Assembly: GCF_032854445.1 (NCBI RefSeq)
Contig: NC_088295.1
Coordinates: 89,202,644 to 89,266,643 of the forward strand
Direction: 5' to 3'
From: Liolophura sinensis
Taxonomy: Eukaryota; Mollusca; Polyplacophora; Chitonida; Chitonidae
DNA: 64,000 nt
A model generated the notes under the pieces. The model was not told the DNA's origin and searched no databases. It saw only the letters and a program-made list of their open reading frames with translations. Every line of letters begins with the position of its first letter. The stretch's first letter is position 1. Made by a program: the position numbers and the translations under genes. Of the stretch, positions 1-12,110 are shown in pieces.

Positions 1-880
1 ACAGACCTAACCATCCATACACCCATCTGTCCACAGACCTAACCATCCATACACCCATCTGTCCACAGACCTTACCATCCATACACCCATCTGTTCATAG
101 ACCTAACCATCCACACACCCATCTGTCCACGGACCTAACCATCCATACAACCATCTGCCCACAGACCTAACCATCCATACACCTACTTGTCCGTAGACCT
201 ACCCACACATACGCCCGTCTGTCCACAGACCTAACCATCCATACACCCATCTGTCAACAGACCTAACCATCCATACACCCTTCTGTCCATAGACCTTACC
301 ATCCATACACCCATCTGTCCATAGACCTAACCATCCATACACCCGTCTGTCCACAGACCTAACCATCCATACACCCATCTGCCCACAGACCTAACCATCC
401 ATACACCTACCTGTCCGTAGACCTAACCACACATACACCCGTCTGTCCTCAGACCTTATCATCTATTCATCAATCTGTCCGCAGATCTAACCATCCATAC
501 ACCCATCTGTCCACAGACCTTACCATCCATACACCCATCTGTTCATAGACCTAACCATCCATACACCCGTCTGTCCACAGACCTAACCATCCATACACCC
601 ATCTACCCACAGACCTAACCATCCATATCTGTCCGTAGACCTAACCACACATACACCCGTCTGTCCACAGACCTAACCATCCATACACCCATCTGCCCAC
701 AGACCTAATCATCTATACTCCCATCTGCCCTTTGACCTGAACATCCATACACCTATCTGCCCATAGGTCTAACCACCCATACACCATCAGTCCGTAGGCC
801 CAACCATTCATACACCCATCTGTCCACAGACCTAAATATCTGTACGCCTATCTGTCCACAGAACTAACCATACATACACC
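1..880. repeat. 32-bp minisatellite/satellite array, block 1
   Basis: Head-to-tail units of 32 bp built on the core acctaaccatccatacaccc, joined by a variable tctgtccacag-type segment. About 27 units are present, with the left ones nearly identical and the right ones increasingly diverged. The array starts before the window. No open frame runs through it, and nothing suggests transcription. The period was counted directly from successive starts at 1 and 33. Confidence 0.95.
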
Positions 881-1215
881 CATATGTACACCTAGACATC
901 CATGCTCTAATCATCGGTAAACTCAACCGCCTGTACACCCGGACATCCATTTACCAATCTGTCCACAGACCTACCCCCATTTGTCCACAGACCTAACCAT
1001 CCGTACATACATCTGCCTACAGACCCAACCATACATCCACCCATCTGTACACCTAGACATCCATGCTCTAATTATCGATACACTCAACCGCCTGTACACA
1101 CGGACATCCATAGTCTAACCATCAATACACTCAACCGCCTATACACCCGGACATCCATAGTGTAACCATCGACACACTCAACCGCCTATACACCTGGCCC
1201 GCCATACACGCAACC
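881..1215. repeat. 47-bp derivative repeat at the edge of the 32-bp array
   Basis: The 32-bp units degrade into a second repeat built on actcaaccgcct and acatccat. The actcaaccgcct core occurs at about 921, 1082, 1129 and 1176, so the last three are 47 bp apart. Shared words such as acatccat and ctaaccatc suggest that it evolved from the neighbouring 32-bp satellite. Confidence 0.8.
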
Positions 1216-3157
1216 ACCCAAACATCAAACGAAGATCACACATAAGCCATATCCTTGAGTGGGTTGTAAAATACAAACAAAATGTGTCAGTGGGATTCTT
1301 TCTTGATCTCTTATCTTTTTTCTTGTAGTGATTAGCCTTTTCTGTTCATCACCACAAGTCAGATGAGAAAAGCTAGGCGAGAAACCCTTCAGGCTATCTC
1401 CTTCACTTTTCATAAACATGTTGATGTAAAATTCAGGTCAGGATGGCTATGATCAGGGTGCAAGCTGCCTTAAGCCATGACGCACGGCATCTGAGTGATG
1501 GGAATATTTGTCGTAGTTTCCTTGTACAGGAAACGATGCCTGCAAGATACTTGCTGGAAAAAGGGTGGATGTCAGATTAGCGCAAAATACTTTTAATACA
1601 TCCGGTTAATTTGAAATGTAGTAGTGGAAGTCACCCGTAAGGCAAGAGGTGACCATAAATGAGGGTTGTGTCCCAGAAATGACACAACTGAAAACTCCAG
1701 AAACTCCGCTCAAGTAAAACTGCTTTATACCACAGCTCGTATCACTACTGAATGATGTCTCCTGTCGGCCTGCATGGTATTCTTACGGCACATCGAAGAT
1801 GAACCCATCCGCATGGCGTGGATACTGGCGGAAACTCACTGTGGTTCATGTGTTACTGCACAAAGTATACTCGTCCAAATGTAGACAAGACGATTTTTAT
1901 CATTTTCAGGAAACATTTTGTACACCGGTATAATCTACCCTGTCCCAAGCACGGTAATACGTCAAAAGGTTGTTCTATATTCCTATAGTCTTTTTTCCGT
2001 CATTTACATGGAACTCGATTGGAAAATGTAAAAGCTACAGTTCTGATATTGTAGCTTTTTGTGAACCAAATTTCCAATGAAGCCTTCGTGTCTGTGAATT
2101 TTCTCAGAATAAGCCAGAACTTTTTGGACCATTTTGCAGTATTAATCAATGGCCCTGTACTCGAGAATTATTTTATTACAACGAAGTTAATTTCATCTTA
2201 TAGTCGCCAGTGTCTGAGAGATGTTGAAGTTAAGAAATGCTCCGAGCTAAAACTGATGCCATCTGTATTAAAAATATGAGTATTTTGATAGCCGAAAAAG
2301 GATATCCATCTTCTCATCGGTAAATGGCCACGTGTTGAATTAGCTCCACATGTTATACACCATACTCCCAGGCAGCACGTAATGTACAGGAGCCAAACTG
2401 TGTGCCACATAACGTGCACAATGTCTACATAGTATTCACGGGAAAGGCACCCTGGAGAGATTCATTCATCACGCTGAAATCTCCTACGGGTGTTATGTAA
2501 CTATTTCTCACTTCCTGCAATGAGGCGTCAAAATGTCAACAATAGAGCTACTATGCAAATCAGAGACACCCTGGCGTGACGACGTGGAACAGTAAATAAT
2601 TCATCCATGTATCGTCGTGAAAACACCCATAACATAGTACACGTAACAAAATGGCCAGCCACATTCAGGCGTGCAGACGTTTTTAACGTGCCAGTAATCT
2701 TCACTACATTGAGGGCCATGTATCGCCATGAAAACGTTCAGCTGTACAGCTATACTCTCGACAGAATGAACTGTTATAAGGCGTTGTATTATACAGCTAA
2801 TCCTGAAAAGCGTTCCAAGCATGTTAAATACTAAAACTTAAATTAAACCTACATTATATAGCTCTACTCTCTGCAAGATTTATTAACACGCGGAAAAAGG
2901 CTGGTCCTGAAAACATTGTCAGCTGTTCAAGTCGTCTTCACTAGAGTTTATGGCTACTATGGCCTCAGTCATGGTTTAGGATACATGTTCTACAGAATTC
3001 TGTACTTTGGCCATGCTTGAAATTATGGGCATATCTCAGCTCCACAAAACTGCTAATGTGACACGGCAAATATTGGTCCTGTGATAGGGCAAAACATGAC
3101 ACATTTGTTTTACATTACCGAAACACTGGTGATACGATTTAGAAATATATTAATAAC
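1216..3157. other. Non-coding spacer between two satellite blocks
   Basis: This is AT-rich unique-looking sequence. The only open frames are under 80 codons, overlap on both strands and show no recognisable motif. A small direct echo (atgtatcgtcgtgaaaac at about 2607 and atgtatcgccatgaaaac at about 2718) is the only internal structure apart from the hairpin listed separately. I see no gene here. Confidence 0.5.
2030..2059. other. Small perfect hairpin
   Basis: The arms aaaagctaca (2030-2039) and tgtagctttt (2050-2059) are perfect reverse complements around a 10-base loop. A stem this short is expected by chance in 64 kb, so no function is claimed. Confidence 0.5.
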
Positions 3158-3433
3158 AACCATCCATACACCCATCTGCCCACAGACCTAACCATCTAGA
3201 CACCCATCTGCCCACAGACCTAACCATCTAGACACCCATCTGTCCACAGACCTAACCATCTAGACACCCATCTGTCCACAGACCTTATCATCCATACACC
3301 CATCTGCCCACAGACCTAACCATCTATACACCTATCTACCCACAGACCTAACCATCTATATACCCATCTTCCCACAGACCTAACCATCTATACACCCATC
3401 TGCCCACAGATGGGACCATCTAAACACCCACTG
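3158..3433. repeat. 32-bp minisatellite array, block 2
   Basis: About eight or nine further 32-bp units belong to the same family as positions 1-880. They form a distinct variant in which ccatctagacacccatct and gcccacagac replace the commonest block-1 wording. The right end degrades into acacccactgctg. The block is separated from block 1 by 1.9 kb of unrelated sequence. Confidence 0.92.
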
Positions 3434-4035
3434 CTGTTCGTGTAACACGTTCTATTAAATACTATTCCTTCTTCTTGCTCCGAGGTCTGATGGCTTCTCT
3501 TCAATCTTAATTTTATCCACTACATTTCTGAAAGCTACCATGCTGGGAAGGACAAAACAGATTTGACATCTATCCTGCTTTGAACGCGAACCAAATTAAA
3601 AGTGATTACAGTATGTTTGTTTCATAAATATTTGGGGTCATATGTTATTTTCAAAGTAAAATGGTTGAGTTTATTGGAGAGAGTAATGATTGACAGTTAT
3701 TAATGGCAATGGCACACTATTATGTCAAGTACTCAACCACAATGACAATATATCAGCTTTTTGTATTTAATTTCTTGACAGATATTGTAAAATAACAGTG
3801 TCAAATTTGGAGAATGACAAGACTGTAGAATACTTTCTTCACTTCGACTTTAATAGGCGTCAGTTTTCTGTTCTGCACACCGGATAACACTGGAAGACTG
3901 GGTTGATAAAAGTCTGAGCATTGTGCACCGTGTGTTCATTACAGCACGTGTAGTATTTTTTGCTCTGGAAGCGAAACGGAGACCGTGCTTTTGTAGACTG
4001 GTGAATCATCACCATCTCGCTCACAAATTTGAACC
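3434..4035. other. Non-coding spacer
   Basis: AT-rich sequence between the satellite block and a SINE. No open frame with recognisable protein content, and no repeat apart from simple A/T runs. Confidence 0.5.
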
Positions 4036-4376
4036 GGCCCGGATAGTACAATTGGTAGAGCGTCGGGAACGGTAGATCCAGAATCAATCCTGGGTCGAGT
4101 CACACCTAAAACTTTAAAAGAGGAAGTTGTAACTTCCTTGCTTGGCGTTCAACATGAAGGGGATAGTGCAACGACTGGTTGACCCGTATCAGTATAATTG
4201 CTCGGGCGGAGCGGCTTACTTGCTTACTTCGGCAAGTCGTCTCAGTGAAGCAGCACTAGATAAAAGAACGGTGGAAATACGTCCTGCAACTAGGAGGTAC
4301 ATTACATACACCCTAAGAATTCCTTCGTCGTCATTGTTGAGCACGACGTTAAAGCCCTAGCACTCACTCACTCACT
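4036..4376 (+). mobile_element. tRNA-derived SINE with conserved central domain and CACT tail
   Basis: The head reads as a tRNA-like pol III promoter: an A box of the type tagtacaattgg (4043-4054) and a decayed B box around gaatcaatcctggg. A central region follows (cttccttgcttggcgttca, then agtgcaacgactggttgac, then gtatcagtataattgctcgg), and the element ends in cgacgttaaagccctag and a cactcactcact tail. This layout matches molluscan SINEs that carry a shared central domain; I do not assign a named subfamily. The 72-codon frame inside is an accident. Decay in the B box suggests an old, inactive copy. No clear target-site duplication was found. Confidence 0.88.
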
Positions 4377-7300
4377 AATTTGCATGGGACCAAAAAAAAA
4401 AGGCCATGTAACCAGAATAAATTGCAAAACACCCATTAACATTTGATAAAAAAAGGCTAGTTAAAATTTTTTGTAAAAATTGGTACTTTTCCATCTAAGT
4501 TGTCCTGCGTATACTTATGTAATACGGAACCGAATCTGCCAGTTTTAAAAACAAGCAAGGCCAAGTGATTGGTGGTAATCATGAGCCATCGTAAGTGTTA
4601 TATATGCTTTTAAAATCCTTACCACCTTGGAGGACACATAATTCATGCGATGTAATAAAAAAATCTCTTTGCAGAATATCCCACTCACACTTTCCCCAAA
4701 ACATAGGTTGTGGCTTTCATCACAAAACATGTGACCAAATACCTCAACTGATCTGTAAGGTAATAAAATACCACGCCTGCAAAATGCTAAGCACCCCAGA
4801 CACAACGACTTGTAGGCAAATGGCTACAGAAAGACTTCGTAAACGCCAGTGATACCTTTCTTTTTCTCTTCAAATGTGTATCGTGACTACTAATGTACGT
4901 GTGTACCAATAAATCCAACGAGCGCCCTGGCTGTTACTGGGAAGAACAAGCAAACTCACGATCGTTATCACTGACACGAGACCACTCATAACGACCAAAA
5001 ACAAGAGGCTGGCTTATTAGCGAGGGAAGAAAATAGGGAAAAAGTGTACCATTGTTATCATGGATAAAAGAATATTAAGGTGGACACCTACTTTTGTATA
5101 ATGGCATTCATCTGTGCATTCAGAAATCTGCCATTCATTGTCTTGTTATTGTCCTCATTATATAGACTAAATTGTTTAAATATGTGGTGTACTCCAAAAA
5201 CTACGGCAAGCTGCACATGGCTCCATGTAAACAGTAAGGTTGATAACTAAGAATTGGTAAAGGAGATATGGAGCGTATTCTCATCTAACATTATACCGTT
5301 TCAGGAGTTTCATAATCACCTTTTTACGTGCTTAAACACAGGGTCGTCGACAGCGCTTTCTGCCATCAGTGAATGAGGTTCATCAGCATTAAGACTGGTT
5401 TGTACAAACGCCACGCTGCGGTCACAGTCAATAACAAAGTAAACCCAGCTGAAGAATTTACTGCCTGAATCTAGCTTACAAAACAGCACTGATGAGCTAG
5501 ACAGTAGACTTTCAAAGTGTGCTAAACTATGTCATATCGTACAGAGCATGATACACACATTTTCTACGCAATGTCCACACTTTGTCCATCCACTTCAACA
5601 TGACCAAGGAACAGCGTGTATTAATACAGCTCCTGGCCATCGTCGTGGTCCGAGATTCCAAGTGCTCTATCTATGATTGAATCAGCTGTGTATCTCTACT
5701 CGTCAATGATTGGATTATAACATAAGAGGCTGTCTTCCCTTGTGCAAGGGGACATGACAGGTCGGTTTCATAGGAACAATCAGGCGAGTATATTAAATAC
5801 ATGGTCATAGCACCAAGGTATTTCCAAATCTTTCTGCTGTGAAGGTAAATTGAATAAAGTCAGATAGCTGTTGATTTGATTCCAATCGGAGGTGAACTCA
5901 CCATAGCCTATATACTTGTACCGTTATCCAACACTGCAAAAATGTTTCAGACTTTCTTGATGGCAAATATCTGCATGGGGGGCTATTTTGTCTTCCATTA
6001 TTCTGCGACCTTTATTGCTATAGAAATGGAAATGTCCCGGCTGAGGAATGTGCATCTGCCTACCGAAGGTGATCCCCGAAAGGTTACAGTGTCTACTCTT
6101 AGACGGAGGGGGCAATTAGAATCAATTTCCGCTAAGTGGTGTTGCATGGATGTTTCCCCATTGGTCCTTCTCATGAACTCACATTGCATTGGCACGTCCA
6201 TTATGTTAAAGCTACCACTATCATTTTATTTCTATACAGAAAGCAGTGGTGGCGTAAACTAGATTCACATAACTTCAAGACTTACATGACTTTTTGAATG
6301 GGGAAAATATCGTAACTGGTGTGCAGGGGTACATCAGTGGTAGGATGCATGGTGGGACTAAGGGATGATGTATTCTTGGAAACTCTGGCCAGTATACATG
6401 TACAGCCAGTGTATAGGAAGACATCCTTGCTGTCTTGGGCTATCAGATTTTGTAGATAAGTTAAATATATTTGAAGAAGAGAAGGATCAGCGAATGTAGG
6501 CGTTACCATGGGATAAGCCAGACAGCGCTCAGTCTTTTGTTACATTTAACGTAATATCCAGGAGTAAGTCGATTGCTTATCTGATTCTTGGTAACTCCAT
6601 CTTTTACTTGTACGACTTGGGTCAGCTATATATGTTGCCAGTGAAACCACTCGTCTTGAGCAAGTTACCGGACATACTTTTCTACGAGAGACAAATATGT
6701 TCACGTTATAGATACAGTACAAGTTGTAGTCATACAACATTAGACTACAAACAAACCTATGAGGGGCATCAAGCAAAGTTCGAGCGAGTAGTGAGAAAGG
6801 GAGAAAAAATTTTTCTTGTCCAGGGCCAGGTTTGACATTTTTAACTTTTGACTAGAATATATTTGATCAATATAAAACTCCAATCAGACGCAACAAGAGG
6901 ACCAAACATTAACAATATATACCTAGAGTGTATAAATCAATTTATCAGTTACCCAGCGCATATGAAACAAATATTTTTTTACTAATTATATATAGATCAA
7001 TAAAACGTATGAACTTGTCTACAACATAGTTGTAAAACATAATATGAATTGAAACAAAGTAAAACTTTATGAATGGCAGGCTTACTATTTGAATTTAGGG
7101 TACGATTGAGAAGGATTACGCAACATTGCATCGAGATAAATGTAGATTCCAGCAAATCATAGGCCAAGCTATTTAGCCAAGGCCAAGTCCTTTTCGATGA
7201 TCAAAGTATCAGTATGAACAAGTGGTTCTATAAAAAATGGAACTAGACCATGGGTAATATAACAGGGAAGTCGAGTGATTGGCTTAGCGTGACGAAAAAA

Positions 7301-7659
7301 GACGCAATGTGCTAATCAGAAATATCTCGGTTCACTTTTTGTTTTTCTCCATAACTTCGTGTTACTTAGCCGTTCTATTTTTTGCACGATTGCGGTTCGA
7401 CTTTGACGCGCTCTGCTATTAGCACGTACTTGTTCTAATCCACCTCTGGCTGATTTGCGGCTGACTTTAACTCGGTGTGGTTTTCGCCGGGCTTGACAAC
7501 AAGCTGTCCAACAAGGACTCCAAACCTTTGTGTTGTCATGTATTTGCAGCAAGCATGTTTGCAGTTTTTCACTTCTGGATTTGCTTTGTACATTTTTTTA
7601 TCTCTTACCCTCAAACACGTGGTTAATACCGTGGTTTATCCGATGTGAGTGGATTAAGA
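4377..7659. other. Long non-coding stretch, no supported gene
   Basis: AT-rich unique-looking sequence. The longest frame, 5876-6262 on the plus strand (128 codons from ATG), has no motif, signal peptide or repeat that I recognise. Two minus-strand frames cover the same bases, and no convincing splice context was found. A minus-strand frame at 7316-7552 is rich in Arg/Lys but equally unsupported. An exon of a host gene cannot be excluded by eye. Confidence 0.45.
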
Positions 7660-7750
7660 GTGTCCAGACAGACGAGTTTTGTTTCTTGTCTAGGGCGACC
7701 CATTGTAAGCGGGAAACGGAGGCAATTATATCTAAAATTTATTCTAGGTT
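7660..7750. repeat. Dispersed repeat, copy 1 (partner at 61136)
   Basis: Contains gttttgtttcttgtctaggg, then gcgacccat, then a tail ending in tctaaaattt. The same order of words recurs at 61144-61207 with substitutions. It lies just upstream of the 548-bp tandem array and is probably a fragment of a dispersed element of unknown class. Confidence 0.6.
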
Positions 7751-7948
7751 ATTCATATATTGAGTCTTCTGGTGATAGGGCAAGTCCATGCAGCCAAAGT
7801 TTTGCCGCCACTGAGGTATCATGCCGAACACACCAGACATTATCATACTGACACCGGGCCAACCACTCCTGTTTCCTTGCGAGGCAGCAGACCGAGGCAC
7901 CATTTTTTAAAGTGTTTGGTATGACCCGAGCAGGTCGATGGTTTTTTT

Positions 7949-10140
7949 GCCTGGGCTTTTTGCTAATTCAATTCGGCTACATTTACTATGTAATATCGCG
8001 ACTGGTCATTACTATAGTCAACTTTTGATTATAAGTTATGTGCCCTTCGGTAGCCCAGAAGACGTCAAATCTTTGGGCCAAGCCCATTTAACTCATCCAG
8101 CAATTGTCTTACTTCTAAGTCGAAGACAAACTCAATGTCTTTATCTACATGTTGAAAAACCACACCATTTGTATATAAAAAACACAAGGTACTTGATACA
8201 GTCTGCCGTAAAAAGTACAATTAAACACTGACCCACATCAATAAGGTGCCAAAAGATGCGCAATTGGGCCAGGCATCTCCAGCTGTTGAAAAATTGCAAA
8301 TTTCCTTTTTTTCCATGGAGTAAGAGCCGTTGCTGGTCACGTGATTTTCACATAAATGCTCATTCAATTGTCGCTACAGCCAAAAGTATTGGTCGGAGAG
8401 CAACGCGGTTTGCACCATTCGATTTCTCGTCACAAAATACGTCGTATTAGCCTCTTACCAGCAGCATTGGAACAGTTTTTCCACTTTGGGATTTTTGCCT
8501 GGGCTTTTTGCTAATTAAATTCGGCTACATTTACTATGTAATATCGCGACTCGTCATTACTATATTCAACTTTTGATTATAAGTTATGTGCCCTTCGGTA
8601 GCCCAGAAGACGTCAAATCTTTGGGCCAAGCCCATTTAACTCATCCAGCAATTGTCTTACTTCTAAGTCGAAGACAAACTCAATGTCTTTATCTACATGT
8701 TGAAAAACCACACCAATTGTATATAAAAACAACAAGGTACTTGATACAGTCTGCTGTAAAAAGTACAATTGAACACTGACCCACATCAATAAGGTGCCAA
8801 AAGATGCGCAATTGGGCCAGGCATCTCCAGCTGTTGAAAAATTGCAAATTTCCTTGGTTTCCATGGAGTAAGAGCCGTTGCTGGTCACGTGATTTTCACA
8901 TAAATGCTCATTCAATTGTCGCTACAGCCAAAAGTATTGGTCGGAGAGCAACGCGGTTTGCACCATTCGATTTCTCGTCACAAAATACGTCGGATTAGCC
9001 TCTTACCAGCAGCATTGGAACAGTTTTTCCACTTTTGGATTTTTGCCTGGGCTTTTTGCTAATTCAATTCGGCTACATTTACTATGTAATATCGCGACTC
9101 GTCATTACTATAATCAGCTTTTGATTATAAGTTATGTGCCCTTCGGTAGCCCAGAAGACGTCAAATCTTTGGGCCAAGCCCATTTAACTCATCCAGCAAT
9201 TGTCTTACTTCTAAGTCGAAGACAAACTCAATGTCTTTATCTACATGTTGAAAAACCACACCATTTGTATATAAAAAACATAAGGTACTTGATACAGTCT
9301 GCTGTAAAAAGTACAATTAAACACTGACCCACATCAATAAGGTGCCAAAAGATGCGCAATTGGGCCAGGCATCTCCAGCTGTTGAAAAATTGCAAATTTC
9401 CTTGGTTTCCATGGAGTAAGAGCCGTTGTTAGGCACGTGATTTTCACATAAATGCTCATTCAATTGTCGCTACAGCCAAAAGTATTGGTCGGAGAGCAAC
9501 GCGGTTTGCACCATTCGATTTCTCGTCACAAAATACTTCGGATTAGCCTCTTACCAGCAGCATTGAAACAGGTTTTCCACTTTGGGATTTTTGCCTGGGC
9601 TTTTTGCTAATTAAATTCGGCTACATTTACTATGTAATATCGCGACTGGTCATTACTATATTCAACTTTTGATTATAAGTTATGTGCCCTTCGGTAGCCC
9701 AGAAGACGTCAAATCTTTGGGCCAAGCATATTTAACTCATCCAGCAATTGTCTTACTTCTAAGTCGAAGACAAACTCAATGTCTTTATCTACATGTTGAA
9801 AAACCACACCATTTGTATATAAAAACAACAAGGTACTTGATACAGTCTGCTGTAAAAAGTACAATTGAACACTGACCCACATCAATAAGGTGCCAAAAGA
9901 TGCGCAATTGGGCCAGGCATCTCCAGCTGTTGAAAAATTGCAAATTTCCTTGGTTTCCATGGAGTAAGAGCCGTTGCTGGTCACGTGATTTTCTTATAAA
10001 TGCTCATTCAATTGTCGCTACAGCCAAAAGTATTGGTCGGAGAGCAACGCGGTTTGCACATTCGATTTCTCGTCACAAAATACATCGGATTAGCCTCTTA
10101 TCAGCAGCATTGGAACAGTTTTTCCACTTTCGATCTCTAT
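7949..10140. repeat. Four tandem copies of a 548-bp unit
   Basis: The landmark gcctgggctttttgctaatt begins at 7949, 8497, 9045 and 9593, exactly 548 bp apart each time. The copies are about 97-99 percent alike by eye. Copies 1 and 3 share variants that copies 2 and 4 lack: aattcaatt against aattaaatt after the start, and acaattaaacactg against acaattgaacactg. The basic repeating block is therefore probably a 1096-bp dimer. Short frames on both strands recur because the sequence recurs. A minus-strand frame of about 90-100 codons is open in copies 2 and 4 but carries a stop in copies 1 and 3, which argues against coding. The right end stops within 50 bp of an assembly gap. Confidence 0.95.
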
Positions 10141-10185
10141 CTTTTCATCTCACAACAACAACGGGGGAATTAGATGAGGGAGGGT

Positions 10186-10385
10186 NNNNNNNNNNNNNNN
10201 NNNNNNNNNNNNNNNNNNNNNNNNNNNNNNNNNNNNNNNNNNNNNNNNNNNNNNNNNNNNNNNNNNNNNNNNNNNNNNNNNNNNNNNNNNNNNNNNNNNN
10301 NNNNNNNNNNNNNNNNNNNNNNNNNNNNNNNNNNNNNNNNNNNNNNNNNNNNNNNNNNNNNNNNNNNNNNNNNNNNNNNNNNNNN
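10186..10385. other. Assembly gap of 200 N
   Basis: An unbroken run of exactly 200 N. The round number suggests an estimated or fixed-size gap. It is flanked by the 548-bp array on the left and a 77-bp tandem repeat on the right, so unresolved tandem repeats are the likely cause. Open frames reported through it are meaningless. Confidence 0.99.
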
Positions 10386-10637
10386 CGAGTCACTCATCAG
10401 ACGTTCTGTTGTTTCGCTGTGACTTACCTAAACGTGCGCTGCTGCGGTAGTAGTAATCACAGCGAGTCACTCATCAGACGTTCTGTTGTTTCGCTGTGAT
10501 TTACACAAAGGTGCGCTGCTACGGTAGTAATAATCACAGCGAGTCACTCATCAGACGTTATATTGTTCCGCTGTTATTTACCTATACGTACGCTGCTACG
10601 GTAGTAGTAATCATAGCGAATCACTCATCAGACGTAA
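10386..10637. repeat. 77-bp tandem repeat beside the gap
   Basis: The word cgagtcactcatcagacgtt or a close variant starts at 10386, 10463, 10540 and 10617, so the period is 77 bp. Just over three units are visible. Each contains a gctgc(t/g)gcggtagtag-like segment. The first unit touches the N run, so the array probably continues into the gap. Confidence 0.92.
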
Positions 10638-11231
10638 GCTGAAATCCTCGAGCTCGTGTTTACCTGAGAAAACATCCATCGTGGCACATGTGTCGGGAAA
10701 CTATCGCTAACCATATGTAGATGTACAGCTGGTCACATTGGCCGAGGACGTTTATTGCTAAGATACGTATACTGAATGCTCTTAGCCGTGATTTTTTCCA
10801 CCTTAACAAAGAGCCGTGATAAATGACCTAGCTTTGTCCCATAATGCAGGGCACTCATGTGTGATTGAATATTGCGTCCCTGCCCAATAACCAAGGTATT
10901 ATTGGTTATAATAAATATTTATATTGAACCCCTTTATTTGTGCCGCAGATCTTGGGGGCTTACTGTACAGACTATTGTACTTCATTCCGAAATATTGTGT
11001 TGTAAATAATCTGGACAACCCTCTTGATGTCTCCATTCTTCACTAACCGCCGCGCGCTGGGCTCTCTGGTTGCTTACCAGACATCAGGTGCTAAATGCAA
11101 AAATTCCATTTGTCAGTGACGCGTAACAACACAAGCTCCACACGTGGGTATGTTGGAAGTACATATTCTTGGAAAGAAAATCAAATTCGTTGTGTTAAAC
11201 TGCAAAAGATCAGTTTGGACGCCCACGAACT
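10638..11231. other. Non-coding spacer
   Basis: Unique-looking sequence with no supported gene. Short inverted words such as tctggttgcttaccaga near 11070 are within chance expectation. Confidence 0.5.
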
Positions 11232-11665
11232 CATTGCCTCGGGTGACGTCATAATTATTTAAAAAACAGTGGCATGTTGGGAAATGGCTGCAGAGTAATT
11301 TGTTTTACAATAGGTGCACCAACATGCGGTTAGAACAAACTGCACGTAGTAACACAACCTACACAACGCGCTCAGCTAATAGACTACATCGTTTTTTATA
11401 AAAAAATTTCCCTAGCATGAAGCTTTAAAACGAATGTTGTGATATCATACACTACAAGAGACAAAATATAATTCATTTATAAAGCTTATATTATACTAAA
11501 ACGTGTTAACAATTTCAAATATGGCAGTGTCAGAAACATACTTGTCAGTAAAATCCATAGCAGTTTAGGTAACTGGTGTCGCAATTCGTCAAAATATGTT
11601 GAACTCCGCAAAATATCCTGTATGTCACTGATTTTTTAATAATTATGACGTCACCCGAGGCAATG
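11232..11665. mobile_element. Foldback/MITE-like element with about 45-bp terminal inverted repeats
   Basis: The left arm begins cattgcctcgggtgacgtca (11232-11251) and the right arm ends with its exact reverse complement at 11646-11665. Similarity continues inward through an A/T run to cagtg-g-cat on the left and atgtcactg on the right, giving arms of about 45 bp with few mismatches. Each arm holds a TGACGTCA palindrome, which is the classical CREB/ATF site. The 434-bp span has no open frame of note, so it is non-autonomous. No clear target-site duplication was seen, so the superfamily is not assigned. Confidence 0.75.
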
Positions 11666-12110
11666 GTTCTTGCCGTCGAAACCGAGTTGATGGACTTTAA
11701 CAGTATGAATAAGAAAGAGTGTTTTCATTTTCCTTGCAATAATGTGAACGTCAAGCATAGCAACGTGTAGAGATTATGTTGCGTGTCCCTGGCTAAAGGC
11801 AATATTGGTAGGGAGTATGACTGATTTTACAGACAGCTGAATATAGGCGACCCTCAAAAAGAAATAGGCTATAGCAGTAGGTAAAGAGTGTAAAGACCAA
11901 AGGTCACAGAGGGTGATGAACAGGACAGATTTAAGCTATTAACTGTCAAAATAGAAACAAAGATTCCATTGTCATGTAGCATTCAGATGAGCCACATATA
12001 TTTGAGCCTTACTGCTCCTGTATTGCCGGCGTCGTTTTGAACAGCAGCTCTTGGGATTAAATGGACGAAATGGGACCAGCTCCATTCCTTCCGATTTGAA
12101 GATGTGAATT
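11666..12110. other. Non-coding spacer up to SINE insertion
   Basis: No gene seen. The last 11 bases, agatgtgaatt at 12100-12110, are the left copy of the target-site duplication of the following SINE. Confidence 0.5.

Noticed and set aside
1-880. Telomeric repeat array
   Set aside because: The unit is 32 bp and is not a TTAGGG-type hexamer array; it only contains short CTAACC words by chance.
4036-4110. Functional tRNA gene
   Set aside because: The A-box-like part is good but the B box is decayed, an acceptor stem does not form, and the sequence continues into a SINE body and tail.
5876-6262. 128-codon plus frame as a host gene
   Set aside because: No motif or signal, competing frames on the other strand and no recognisable splice partners; kept only as a note in the spacer entry.
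8613-8915. 100-codon minus frame in the 548-bp repeat ending in LEVRQLLDELNGLGPKI
   Set aside because: Looks protein-like but carries an in-frame stop in copies 1 and 3, and no family was recognised.
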